From Roseivirga sp. UBA6061 (lineage in GTDB: Bacteria; Bacteroidota; Bacteroidia; Cytophagales; Cyclobacteriaceae), in the NCBI GenBank assembly GCA_002427745.1, contig DIYF01000103.1, positions 1 through 36,026 of the forward strand: a stretch of 36,026 bases of DNA, written 5' to 3'. Under the pieces are notes generated by a model, which ran no database searches, was not told the DNA's origin, and was given only the letters and a program-made list of their open reading frames with translations. This document shows, piece after piece, positions 24,412 to 34,056 of this stretch (within the stretch, counting starts at the first letter, position 1; each line of letters opens with the position of its first letter). Position numbers and translations under genes: made by a program.

Positions 24412-27400
24412 CTAATCTTCTCCTGTCACCCTGATATGGGCTCCCTGAGCGACCTGTAATCTAATGCCCGGACCTGATGTTTTTACTTCCTCTTTGATAT
24501 TCAATTCTCCTGACTGAATAGTCAGACCCGTGATTACGTTGACGTTCTGACCCGAAATGTTAATTCTCTTTACCGTAGAACTACCTGATGTAAACACTAC
24601 ATCTACCCCCTTGATGTGTACAATAGTATTCTCGCATGGGACATCCCCACCGGGAGTCCCTCCTTCGGTAGTTGACCAGGTAGCAGGGTCATTCCAGTCA
24701 CCGGATGCTACAGCCCATAACTCTGTCTCGCATACAATATCCGGTGAAGAGAGACAAAGACTAAAACTGCCTCTGTAAATGGGATGCGAATCATAGCTGC
24801 CAACCGTGACATAGTATCGCTGATTGGCCGGTAAGTCAGTAAAGTCCAATTCCACCATACCCGCACCTGAAGAATTGTCTATCTGTGCCTCTATATTGCC
24901 CTCCTGGTTCAATACCACCATCCTTGCTCTGCCCAGTGAACCCGTTGCGGATAGATCAAGTTGCAGCGTAAAGTCTCCTCCGGTAAGTGTATTCCACTCA
25001 AACCACACATTGTTGGCAATGGAGAAACTTAAACCATCATCAGCTGTCGCCCATCGGTTAGTCAACAACTGCGGATTTTCGCAGTTGTTAATCTGACTGG
25101 TTAAGTCCAATGCACCCACCTTATGGTCAAATGATGCTTTATCTGTAAGGCAGAGACTAAAAATCCCCCTGCGAAGAATATGCGTGTGCGTACTTCCCAC
25201 GGTGAGGTAATATATTTTATCGGAATCCAAATCGGTTGCAGAGAACTCAATGGACCCTTCTCCGGAACTGTGATAGGCTTCGGCCAACACCTCATCCTTA
25301 TCATTCAACAGCATCATTCTGGCATCATTAATCGAACCAACCGCACTTAAATCCAGGGTAACCGTGACACTACCACTTTCAGGAGCCACAAAATCGAACC
25401 ACACATTGTTGTAAATGCTGATACCCGTAGGATTATCGGTTGTCGCCCATCGATTAGTGTAAGTAGTCGGGTTTGCACAATTGTTTATCAGTTCAGGCGG
25501 AATGCGTTCAGCTCCCTCTTTATAATCAAATGTGGCTTCATCGGTGAGGCAGAGACTAAAAATCCCCCTGCGAAGAATATGGGTGTGCGTACTTCCCACG
25601 GTGAGATAATATCTTTTATCGGAATCCAAATTGGTCACGGAGAACTCAATGGACCCTTCTCCGTAAGTGTGATAGACTTCGGCCAACACCTCATCGTCTT
25701 CGTTCAGAAGCATCATTCTGGCATCACTAATCGAACCAGAAGCACTTAAATCCAGAGTAACCGTAACACTACCACTTTCAGGCGCGATAAAGTCAAACCA
25801 CACATTGTTGTAAATAGCTATATCCGTAGGGTTATCGGTTGTGGCCCATCGATTACTGTAAGTAACAGGGTTTGCACAATTGTTTATCAGTTCGGATGGA
25901 ATGGGTTCCGCTCCCTCTTTATAATCAAATGTGGCTTCATCGGTGAGGCAGAGACTAAAAATACCCCTGCGAAGAATATGCGTATGCGTACTTCCCACAG
26001 TGAGATAGTACGTTTCACCGGCATCCAAATCGGTAGCAGAGAACTCAATGTACCCTTCTCCGGAAGTGTGATATACTTCGGCTAACACCTCATTGTTTTC
26101 TTTCAGAAGCATCATTCTAGAATTACTAATAGAACCAGCAGCACTTAGATCCAGAGTAACCGTGACACTGCCACTATTAGGAGCCACAAAGTCGAACCAC
26201 ACATTATTGTAAATAGCAGTACCCGTAGGGTTATCTGTTGTAGCCCATCGATTACTGTAAGTGACAGGGTTTGCACAATTATTTATCAGTTCAGGTGCAA
26301 TACGTTGAGCTCCGTCCTTGTAATCAAACGTGACTTCATCTTCCAGACAAATACCAAAAGTGCCTTTTCGATTAGGATGTGAATTATAACTTCCTACTGA
26401 AAGAAAGTAGGTATCTCCGGGATCGAGGTCAATAGCCGAAATTTCGAGAAAACCCTCACTGGACGCATGATAGACCTCGTGCAATATATTAATACCTGAC
26501 TGATCTGTGAGAATCATCCTGGCGTCTGAAATTGCCCCAGTGGTTGTCAGGTCCAGGGTTACTTTCAAATTACCACTGTCAGGTGCTCGCAACTGAAACC
26601 ATTCGTTATGGTAAAACGTGGCCGATGTGGGATTATTCGTCTCTGCTGAATGGTTGTTGTAGACAGTACCTGTGCCACAATTATCTATCACAGCCGTCAG
26701 GTCTGTAACCCCCGGTAAGAAATCAGGAACTATCCTGGTGGCCAATGTAAAACTCCCGTTTCTATAGGGTTCAGGGTGTTGATTGTCAATACTCACGTAA
26801 TACTGCTGATCTTTGACCACACTCAGGCCCTCTAAGACAGTAGTGGAGTTATCTGCCTGGTAATCTATACTTCCCAATTCAGTTCCATCAGCAAGCTCAA
26901 CCAGAATACGAGGCCTTCCCAGGGTCCCGTATCCCTCTGAACCAAACACTCTGGCATCTACTTTAAGGCTTCCGGTAACCGGTGCAGTAAAAGTAAACCA
27001 AACATTGTTAGCCGGGTCACTCGACCAGTTAGCAGGACGGTTCCCATCAGGTGTTCCTATCACCGTAGTGTATTCGGCTATTTCCGATTCATAGTTTTGC
27101 GGAGAATCAATGACAATGGCTTTCTCTCTAAAGTCATGACTCGCCTCATCATCAATACACAAAGTGAAGGTGCCATTTCGATAAGTTTCCGGATGAGGAG
27201 AGTCTACCGAAATAAGATAGCTCTCGCCTGGATTCAGTCCCGTAAAACTAAGACCTACATCTTTACCATCCCCCATATTACCATTACTGGCGAGTTCCTC
27301 ATTTGCTTTAAACAAAGCTATACGCAATCTAGCTACAGTTCCCTCATCACCACCAGTCTTCGCATCAATGCGAACCTCCCCTGAATTGGTCGCTTCAAAT

Positions 27401-29238
27401 TCAAACCATAGATTGTTCTTTGGGTCACTCTGCCATTGGGAAGGAAGAGGGCCGTCTCCAGTAGCAATGACTGTGTTAAAATCTTCCCCTGACAGACAGA
27501 CATCATCAATTGAACCTATCAATAACGGCTTCTCTTTCGCATCATGACTCGCCTCATCATCAATACACAAAGTGAAAGTGCCGTTTCGATAAGTTTCCGG
27601 ATGCGGAGAGTCTACTGAGATAAGATAGGTTTCATTGGGAGTAAGCCCCGTAAAACTAAGACCTACATCTTTACCATCCCCCATATTACCATTACTGGCC
27701 AGTTCCTCATAATTTGCTTTAAACAAAGCAATACGTAACCTGGCTACCGTTCCCTCAGCACCGCCAGTCTTCGCATCAATACGAACCTCCCCTGAACTGG
27801 TCGCTTCAAACTCAAACCATAAGTTGTGATTTGGATCGCTTTGCCATTGGGAAGGACGCGCGCCATCTCCGGTAGCAATGACTGTGTTAAAATCTTCTCC
27901 TGACAGACAGACATCATCAATTGAACCTATCAATAATGGCTTCTCTTTCGCATCATGACTTGCCTCATCGTCTATACACAAAGTAAAGGTACCATTGCGA
28001 TAAGTTTCCGGATGCGGGGAATCTACTGAGATAAGATAGGTTTCATTGGGAGTAAGCCCCGTAAAACTAAGACCCACATCTTTACCATCTCCCATATTGC
28101 CGTTACTGGCCAGTTCCTCATAATTTGCTTTAAACAAAGCAATACGTAATCTTGCCACAGTTCCCTCATCACCGGCAGTCTTCGCGTCAATGCGAACCTC
28201 CCCGGAACTGGTCGCTTCAAATTCAAACCAGACGTTATTCTTTGGATCGCTCTCCCAATGGGAAGGGCGCGGGCCATCTCCTGTGGCAATGGCTGTCGTA
28301 AAAGGTACGGTTGAGCAATAATTGTCGATGGAAGAAATAACTTCCGGGTTTTCCTTTAAATCATGGCTGGCTGTTTCATCAATTGACAGTGTGAATGTGC
28401 CATTGGTATGAGCGTAAGGATGGCTGTTTCCAACAGAAATGAAATACAGTTCATCAGCCACCAGACCGGTAGCTGAAAAGCCCATGTCCACTCCGTCTCC
28501 CATATAGTCATTACTCGCCAGTTCCTGCCCTGCATTATTCAACAGTACTAATCTGGGACGATTCAGTGTACCTTCTTCATTTCCGGTTTTCACATCGATC
28601 CTGATATTTCCGGAAGTCTGGGGTTTAAAACTAAACCATACATTGTATAGAGGGTTGCTCCCCCAACGTGAAGGTTTAGGCTCATCACCGGTGGCTCCCA
28701 CCGTGGTAAAAGCGGCATTATCAGAATCATATTTCCCATTCACCAGGGTAAGTGGCAGGGCATTGGCTTTTAAATCGTTATCGAAACCCAGCTGAACCCC
28801 GAAAGTTCCGGCAGTACCGGCATCTACATTGATATAATGTTTCTTTTCCGTATCCAGGCCTGTTAGCTGTAAGGCAAGTTCTGCGGTTCCCACACCGGTT
28901 TCGCTATGAATGAGATTGTTGTTCTCATCATAAATGGCAACCATTTTATCTGCAAGAGCACCGGTAATGGTGATGTTAGTGGCGGCAACCCATGGTTGAA
29001 ATTCGAACCACACATTGTGATTTACATCATAAGACCAATTGGCTGGTCTAGGTTCATCTGCCGTGGCCCCTACCAGGGTATAGGCACTCGTTCCGGAGTC
29101 AAAAACCCCATCCGCTGTTTGAGAAAGTATAGTAGCATTCGCTTTGTTATCGTTGGCAGGAGCTTGTCCTTTAAGTTGACTGCTGAATAAAATAAGTGTC
29201 AGAAGACCGTATAACGTGTAATTAAATCTCGATCGCAT
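24412..29238 (-). CDS. Giant secreted repeat protein, eleven PPC-like domains
   Basis: A 1608-residue protein. Signal peptide LYGLLTLILFSSQLKGQ is followed by APANDNKANATIL, then eleven beta-rich units of about 130-137 residues. Each unit has an N(N)VWFxF motif, a strand after SG, a GLxxxxxYYxSV-like region and a GTFTLCI/GIFSLCL end. These resemble prepeptidase C-terminal (PPC-like) domains. After them comes SGDWNDPATWS and a beta-helical tail ending GAHIRVTGED. It is surely exported, probably to the cell surface; adhesion or glycan binding is inference. There is no standard type IX sorting domain at the end. The paralogue at 29413-33045 shares the design. Confidence 0.85.
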   Translation of the reverse strand: MRSRFNYTLYGLLTLILFSSQLKGQAPANDNKANATILSQTADGVFDSGTSAYTLVGATADEPRPANWSYDVNHNVWFEFQPWVAATNITITGALADKMVAIYDENNNLIHSETGVGTAELALQLTGLDTEKKHYINVDAGTAGTFGVQLGFDNDLKANALPLTLVNGKYDSDNAAFTTVGATGDEPKPSRWGSNPLYNVWFSFKPQTSGNIRIDVKTGNEEGTLNRPRLVLLNNAGQELASNDYMGDGVDMGFSATGLVADELYFISVGNSHPYAHTNGTFTLSIDETASHDLKENPEVISSIDNYCSTVPFTTAIATGDGPRPSHWESDPKNNVWFEFEATSSGEVRIDAKTAGDEGTVARLRIALFKANYEELASNGNMGDGKDVGLSFTGLTPNETYLISVDSPHPETYRNGTFTLCIDDEASHDAKEKPLLIGSIDDVCLSGEDFNTVIATGDGARPSQWQSDPNHNLWFEFEATSSGEVRIDAKTGGAEGTVARLRIALFKANYEELASNGNMGDGKDVGLSFTGLTPNETYLISVDSPHPETYRNGTFTLCIDDEASHDAKEKPLLIGSIDDVCLSGEDFNTVIATGDGPLPSQWQSDPKNNLWFEFEATNSGEVRIDAKTGGDEGTVARLRIALFKANEELASNGNMGDGKDVGLSFTGLNPGESYLISVDSPHPETYRNGTFTLCIDDEASHDFREKAIVIDSPQNYESEIAEYTTVIGTPDGNRPANWSSDPANNVWFTFTAPVTGSLKVDARVFGSEGYGTLGRPRILVELADGTELGSIDYQADNSTTVLEGLSVVKDQQYYVSIDNQHPEPYRNGSFTLATRIVPDFLPGVTDLTAVIDNCGTGTVYNNHSAETNNPTSATFYHNEWFQLRAPDSGNLKVTLDLTTTGAISDARMILTDQSGINILHEVYHASSEGFLEISAIDLDPGDTYFLSVGSYNSHPNRKGTFGICLEDEVTFDYKDGAQRIAPELINNCANPVTYSNRWATTDNPTGTAIYNNVWFDFVAPNSGSVTVTLDLSAAGSISNSRMMLLKENNEVLAEVYHTSGEGYIEFSATDLDAGETYYLTVGSTHTHILRRGIFSLCLTDEATFDYKEGAEPIPSELINNCANPVTYSNRWATTDNPTDIAIYNNVWFDFIAPESGSVTVTLDLSASGSISDARMMLLNEDDEVLAEVYHTYGEGSIEFSVTNLDSDKRYYLTVGSTHTHILRRGIFSLCLTDEATFDYKEGAERIPPELINNCANPTTYTNRWATTDNPTGISIYNNVWFDFVAPESGSVTVTLDLSAVGSINDARMMLLNDKDEVLAEAYHSSGEGSIEFSATDLDSDKIYYLTVGSTHTHILRRGIFSLCLTDKASFDHKVGALDLTSQINNCENPQLLTNRWATADDGLSFSIANNVWFEWNTLTGGDFTLQLDLSATGSLGRARMVVLNQEGNIEAQIDNSSGAGMVELDFTDLPANQRYYVTVGSYDSHPIYRGSFSLCLSSPDIVCETELWAVASGDWNDPATWSTTEGGTPGGDVPCENTIVHIKGVDVVFTSGSSTVKRINISGQNVNVITGLTIQSGELNIKEEVKTSGPGIRLQVAQGAHIRVTGED
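25151..26346 (-). repeat. Three near-identical 133-residue coding units
   Basis: Markers CAGAGACTAAAAAT at 25151, 25550 and 25949 are 399 bases apart, so the unit is exactly 133 codons. Long runs of identity extend through each unit, including words such as TGCGAAGAATATG and CACACATTGTTGTAAAT, more similar to each other than to other units of the protein. Confidence 0.85.
27134..28360 (-). repeat. Three near-identical 137-residue coding units
   Basis: Markers TCATGAC at 27134, 27542 and 27953 are 408 and 411 bases apart. The one-codon difference is a missing Tyr in KANEELASN against KANYEELASN. DNA identity is very high across the units, for example CATCTTTACCATC and CGCATCATGACT blocks, pointing to recent duplication or gene conversion. 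Confidence 0.85.
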
Positions 29239-29270
29239 TGTAGGTATTGATTATCTGAAGATTACTCAAT

Positions 29271-29284
29271 GCTTAGTACTAAGC
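29271..29284. promoter_or_regulatory. Perfect 14-base palindrome upstream of the giant gene
   Basis: GCTTAGTACTAAGC is its own reverse complement. It lies 33 bases before the ATG of the gene ending at 24412, in the gap between the two giant genes, and could be a dimeric regulator site or a short hairpin in the leader. Confidence 0.45.
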
Positions 29285-29412
29285 TGTCACCACAGGTCAT
29301 CAATGCCTGTAATAAAAAGTCATTCAGATCAAATCACTCCTGCCTTTAATACCTGTTGTTTTTAAGGATTACACTGCTTCTTATGGTCTGGATGAAGAGT
29401 TATCATCTTTTG

Positions 29413-32400
29413 TCAGAAGCCTATAACAAAGGGGGATTTCACGACTCTGAGCCTCGATTCTGAGGCTACCTTAAAAGAGAGACCTTCCCCTGATCCGACA
29501 ATTTCATCTTTTACATTCAGGGTGCCTCCACGTACGCTCAGGCCCGTAGAAATATCTTCACTCACACCGGTCATTTCGATCCTTTTGGCCATACGAAGTG
29601 ATCCGGGCTGATTAAACGTGACACTGTGACCACTAATATGGACCACTGTTTGCGCACAGGGTATATAATTTGCAGGCGGACCTCCTTCTGTGGCAGACCA
29701 GGTAGTGGGATCATCCCAGTCTCCTGACTTGATAGCCCAAAGCTCATTGGTACAGTCATAAGGAGAGGTCGTTACGGTCAAGGTAGCCGATCCCCAGGTA
29801 GTGCGGTAAGGGGCATTATTAATCCGGTCATTCACCTCGATATTCATATTGTAAACCCCGACACTACCCACTGTCAGAGGCAAACTTACATCCAGGTCAA
29901 ATTCGTCCCAGTAGCCTGCAGGGTTCAAAGTACAGTTGTCTCTGGTATAGTTTCCATCCCGTGAGAACAGGACCAGAAAGTCCTGTGGGGACAAATCAAC
30001 AGACTCGCCTTGTGCGACAGCAATATTCAAATCCTGCGTCACCACAATGGGTGCCATCTGGTCCACCACATTTACCGTTACCTGTCTGGTTTGAGAACCC
30101 ATCCTGGGCCTTTCTGCCGAAAACTCTACCGTTTGTGTCCCCAAATCTTCGCAGCTAAACTCGGTTCGACTCAGTGATAAGGTAATGGCATTGATTCCAC
30201 AATCGCTGGTAGTACCATTGTCGACCATTTCAGGGGTAAGTACTGCATTGCCCGTTTCATCCAGGGCCAGCGTTACCTCAGCGTTATACAGTACTTCGAA
30301 GTTTCTGGCGAAAACACTTATCTCTGTTGTGGCAATGGTCTCATTACCATTCACGTCTCGAGCAAAGATCGTAATCGTCAGTAATTCACCTACATCGGCA
30401 CAAGTAAAGGTATGGCGACCTATAAACCCTACTTCGGCAATCTCGCAGTTATCTGAGAGAAAAGGAGCCATATCAGTCAGGTTCATAACTGAACCATCAT
30501 CGCTTCCGGGAGTAGGTTCAGGGCTAGGCACAGGTTCAGAAATACCTCCCTGTCGAATAAGATCCAATGGTTCAAAAGTTCTGGTACCATCCTCCCCCAG
30601 AGCGTAATTGCCCCCTGCGACCAGAACCAGGAAAGGAGCCTCATTATCTTCTACCTGAACAGTGACTTCTCCTTCATAGGAATTCCCTTCACTGTCTATT
30701 CCTGTAACTGTAACAGTATTTATGCCGATGTCACTACAGGTAAAGGTGGTTTGGGAAAGTGTGCGCGTACAATCTCCTGTAGGACAAGGCCAGCTGCAGT
30801 TAGCACCGACTACATCTGCTTCTGTGAGACCAACACCTCCATTAGAGCCCAGGCTGAGCACCGGACTCTTGATACAGTCGGCATCCACAAAGCTCATGGC
30901 CAGGGTAAAAGTACCGGAGCGGTTACCCTGAGAGCGATTATCTACTGTCAGGAAATATTCTTCTCCGCCTTTCAGGTCAAGCACAGACATGCTGTTAACA
31001 GGAGAAATAGCCTCAGAACCTTCACTGCCCATCTCATGTCCCTCACTATCGATAAGTCCCATCCTGAAGTAAGCGCCATCACCTTTGTTACCTCCCCGCA
31101 TCACTTCCACATCAAGCTGACCATCGGTTTCGGGAGCGATCCGGAACCAAACGTTGTTCACAGGTTCCTCTGTCCAGGTCTGGAAAGTCGGGCCATCACC
31201 CGTAGCTCCTTCTGTGGTGAATTCTTCATTGGCTGACAGGTAGTTTCCGCTCGCATCTAATGAAATTTCTACCGGATCTGCCAGATAGTCTGAGGTGACC
31301 TCATTCTTTATGCAGAGGGAGAAAGTACCCGGTGCCACGGTTTTGTTTAAGATATCTACACTAATGAAGTATTCAAGATCGTCATTCAGTCCCTCAACCA
31401 GCAGTCCCAGGTTCTTATGTCGAATGTCATTGGAGGCACTCGCAATCTCTGTGCCTTCATTGTTGTACAGGGCCATCATGGCAAACCCCATGGTACCATA
31501 ATCTCCTCCCCTTTTCAATACAATATTTGCCCGGCCATTACTGGCAGGCTTGAACCTGAACCATACGTTCTTGTTGGGTCCTTCGGTCCAGTTAGTGGCT
31601 CTGACTCCATCAGGTGTCGCATCGGTGTTTGAGAATTCGGCATTGGCTGAGCAATAGTTTTCGGTGCCATCCAACAGTAGCTCGATGGCGCCTTCCTGAT
31701 AATCGAAGGAGGCATTACTGTTGATCTCCAGACTAAAACTTCCCGGGCCATTATTCTTGGCCATGGCATCTACGCTTATAAAGTAGAATTGTTCAGGATC
31801 CAGGCCTTCCAAAAGCAAACCCATGTCCTGTTTTCTAAGCTCATTGGAAGCACTGGTCAATTCCGTATTGTCCTCTCTGAAAACAGCCATCATCACATAG
31901 CCCATCGTCCCGTGGTCGCCATCGCTTTTCACCTGAATTTCAGCCATGCCATTGGAAGCTGGTTTGAATTTAAACCACACATTCTGATTGGGTGCCTGAA
32001 TCCAATTGACGGGCTGTATGCCATCGGCTGTAGCACCGGCATTGGTAAACTCAGCATCTGCCGATACGTAACGGCCCTGAGCATCCAGCACAATTTCCAT
32101 GGCTCCCTCTTTAAAGTCGTTGTCCAGCTCGTTCTGAATACAAAGTGTGAAAGTACCTGGCCCTGTTGTTCTTGAAAGGGCATCTACACTGATATAATAG
32201 GTTTTATCAGAGTCCAGTCCGGTTGCCAGTAGTCCTGTGTTGCTGTAGCGCACAGACTCTTCTCCACTTCCCACCTCCTCGTTGTTGTCGTTCCAAAGGG
32301 CCACCCTCAAAAAGCCGGCACTGCCAAAACCGTTTCCCCGTTTCACTTTGATGTTTGCTATTCCACTGTCGTCAGGTGTGAATTGGAACCATACATTTTG

Positions 32401-33045
32401 ATTAGGGTTCTGTGTCCAGTTAGCGGGAGTGGCCTCATCCGGTGTAGCATCAAGTGTGGAGAACTCCTCATTGGCAGAGCAATAATCTCCATCAACATCC
32501 ATCGTAAGCGGCATAGCGGCCGATTTGTAATCATAATCGGGTTGATCGTTGACACAAAGGGTAAAGGTGCCCGGACCATTATTTCTGTCCTGAGCTGCCA
32601 CGTTAATCAGATACTCGTCTTCAGGATTGAGACCGCTGACAACCAGGCCCACATTATTGCGCCTGGTTGTTCTGCCCACACTGCTTAGCTCTGTACCATC
32701 CAGTCGATGAAGAGACAACATCATAAACCCCATGGTACCGTAGCTCCCACCATTTTTCACCGTAATATTCGCAACACCATTGGCAGCAGGGCTAAACTTA
32801 TACCAGACGTTGACATAGTCTCGATTGCCCCAGCCAGAAGGACGAATACCATCTGCCGTAGCAGCTACCGTAGTAAGAACAGCTTCAACAGAACAGTAAC
32901 TCTGCTGAGCATCAAGTACAATTGTAGTAGCATTGATGGCATCATCATTCAGAGGTATCTGACCAAAGACTAATTTACCGGAACAAATAAACAACAGGAC
33001 AATAAGAAGCAATTGCTTCTGTGCTTTTTGAAAAGACAGGCTCAT
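29413..33045 (-). CDS. Giant secreted repeat protein, five PPC-like and three HYR-like domains
   Basis: A 1210-residue protein. Signal peptide QLLLIVLLFICSGKLVFG is followed by QIPLNDDAINATTIVL. Five units of about 135 residues follow, each with (Q/K/N)NVWFxF or similar, then SNGxANI and GTFTLCI/GSFSLEI ends. Next are about three HYR/Ig-like domains with paired cysteines (TFTCSDIGINTVTVTGID, HTFTCADVG, EFSCEDLGTQTVEFSA). The C-terminal module SGDWDDPTTWS to the stop aligns with that of the 1608-residue neighbour. It lies 174 bases upstream of that gene on the same strand. It is likely a surface or extracellular protein; its function is unknown. Confidence 0.85.
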   Translation of the reverse strand: MSLSFQKAQKQLLLIVLLFICSGKLVFGQIPLNDDAINATTIVLDAQQSYCSVEAVLTTVAATADGIRPSGWGNRDYVNVWYKFSPAANGVANITVKNGGSYGTMGFMMLSLHRLDGTELSSVGRTTRRNNVGLVVSGLNPEDEYLINVAAQDRNNGPGTFTLCVNDQPDYDYKSAAMPLTMDVDGDYCSANEEFSTLDATPDEATPANWTQNPNQNVWFQFTPDDSGIANIKVKRGNGFGSAGFLRVALWNDNNEEVGSGEESVRYSNTGLLATGLDSDKTYYISVDALSRTTGPGTFTLCIQNELDNDFKEGAMEIVLDAQGRYVSADAEFTNAGATADGIQPVNWIQAPNQNVWFKFKPASNGMAEIQVKSDGDHGTMGYVMMAVFREDNTELTSASNELRKQDMGLLLEGLDPEQFYFISVDAMAKNNGPGSFSLEINSNASFDYQEGAIELLLDGTENYCSANAEFSNTDATPDGVRATNWTEGPNKNVWFRFKPASNGRANIVLKRGGDYGTMGFAMMALYNNEGTEIASASNDIRHKNLGLLVEGLNDDLEYFISVDILNKTVAPGTFSLCIKNEVTSDYLADPVEISLDASGNYLSANEEFTTEGATGDGPTFQTWTEEPVNNVWFRIAPETDGQLDVEVMRGGNKGDGAYFRMGLIDSEGHEMGSEGSEAISPVNSMSVLDLKGGEEYFLTVDNRSQGNRSGTFTLAMSFVDADCIKSPVLSLGSNGGVGLTEADVVGANCSWPCPTGDCTRTLSQTTFTCSDIGINTVTVTGIDSEGNSYEGEVTVQVEDNEAPFLVLVAGGNYALGEDGTRTFEPLDLIRQGGISEPVPSPEPTPGSDDGSVMNLTDMAPFLSDNCEIAEVGFIGRHTFTCADVGELLTITIFARDVNGNETIATTEISVFARNFEVLYNAEVTLALDETGNAVLTPEMVDNGTTSDCGINAITLSLSRTEFSCEDLGTQTVEFSAERPRMGSQTRQVTVNVVDQMAPIVVTQDLNIAVAQGESVDLSPQDFLVLFSRDGNYTRDNCTLNPAGYWDEFDLDVSLPLTVGSVGVYNMNIEVNDRINNAPYRTTWGSATLTVTTSPYDCTNELWAIKSGDWDDPTTWSATEGGPPANYIPCAQTVVHISGHSVTFNQPGSLRMAKRIEMTGVSEDISTGLSVRGGTLNVKDEIVGSGEGLSFKVASESRLRVVKSPFVIGF

Positions 33046-33147
33046 GATTTTTTGTATTCAATGATGAAACACTCAAGATGTTAGTCTTTTCAAAAGGCCC
33101 GAAGGTCATCAAAAACCTCTGAAAAAAATATTAAGATTATTAAAACA

Positions 33148-34053
33148 CTACTGAAAATAGCTCAATTCGGCCATAAACCGTGGGTCCAGTGCCTTCAACT
33201 GATCATGGGCCCGTTTGTTGATTTTGATCAGTACATTTTCATTATCTGAAGTATCAGGGATCTGGCCAATAACCCTCACGTAGACGGTCAGGTCATTTTT
33301 AAGATTTCTGATTTTGATAACAGTACCTACCTTGGCGGTTTTATGAAGGGCAAGAAACTTCTTCGATGGCTCTTCTTCTTCAATGAGTTCAGCCACTCCC
33401 TCTTCAGTAATCTCCTCAAAAGGGGTTCCCTCATACACAGCAGGCTCCTCTTTCTCAACCTGAGCGGCCACTGCGGTAGTATCCACTACATCAGCGGCTG
33501 AAACAGTATCTATGGGGGTGACAGGCGTTTCGGGAACAGCTACCTTATCATCAACCTCAGGTTCTGTAACTTCCTCTTTTGGAGCCTCCACGGGTTTGGG
33601 AGGTTGCACCACTGTGGGGGTACCTGCCTCAACAATCAGTTTCTGGCCCAGTGCCAGTGCATTTGAAGTGAGTTTATTGAGGTTTTTGAGCTGCTCTACC
33701 TTTAAGCCGTACTTTCGTGAAATGGAAAAGAGTGTCTCTCCTTTGCCTACTGTATGTACTTTTGCATCGCTCGGCAAAGCTTCAGAAACAGCCTCCTTCA
33801 CTTCTTTGCCATAGGGGATTTTCAAAGTCTGGCCTACTTTGAGACCAGCAGAAAGTCCTCCGTTTTCATCACGAATAGACTGGACGGAGGTACCATATCG
33901 CCTGGAAAGACTATAGAGGGTCTGGCCTGATTTTACTTTGTGTAAAACCAATACCTGATCGCCTTTGCGTTCAATCCCAAGTGAATCGGCCTGTCCCTGT
34001 ACACATACAGTTATTCCCAGCAAAAAAGTCAATACCAACAGTCTTCTGATCAT
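33148..34053 (-). CDS. LysM-domain protein with a C-terminal double-psi-like domain
   Basis: About 301 residues from ATG at 34053 (a TTG one codon upstream is in frame). Signal peptide LLVLTFLLGITVCVQGQ. Two LysM domains follow, at about 34-80 (HKVKSGQTLYSLSRRYG) and 97-141 (HTVGKGETLFSISRKYG), then a Pro/Glu/Val-rich linker. The last 65 residues (VGTVIKIRNLKNDLTVYVRV) look like the RlpA-type fold seen at the end of Bacteroidota LysM proteins. It probably binds peptidoglycan in the periplasm. It starts just after the DUF4905 stop, so the two genes are co-transcribed. Confidence 0.9.
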   Translation of the reverse strand: MIRRLLVLTFLLGITVCVQGQADSLGIERKGDQVLVLHKVKSGQTLYSLSRRYGTSVQSIRDENGGLSAGLKVGQTLKIPYGKEVKEAVSEALPSDAKVHTVGKGETLFSISRKYGLKVEQLKNLNKLTSNALALGQKLIVEAGTPTVVQPPKPVEAPKEEVTEPEVDDKVAVPETPVTPIDTVSAADVVDTTAVAAQVEKEEPAVYEGTPFEEITEEGVAELIEEEEPSKKFLALHKTAKVGTVIKIRNLKNDLTVYVRVIGQIPDTSDNENVLIKINKRAHDQLKALDPRFMAELSYFQ

Positions 34054-34056
34054 CAA

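Noticed and set aside
24310..24440. A fusion or frameshift between the giant protein and TIGR02757
   Set aside because: The TIGR02757 frame is open across the gap, but the giant protein ends at the same place as its paralogue, and an AGGAGG lies right before the GTG of TIGR02757.
24412..28360. Regularly spaced repeats that might suggest a CRISPR array
   Set aside because: The period is about 400 bases and matches codon-exact protein domains in one open frame; there are no short repeats with unique spacers and no cas genes.
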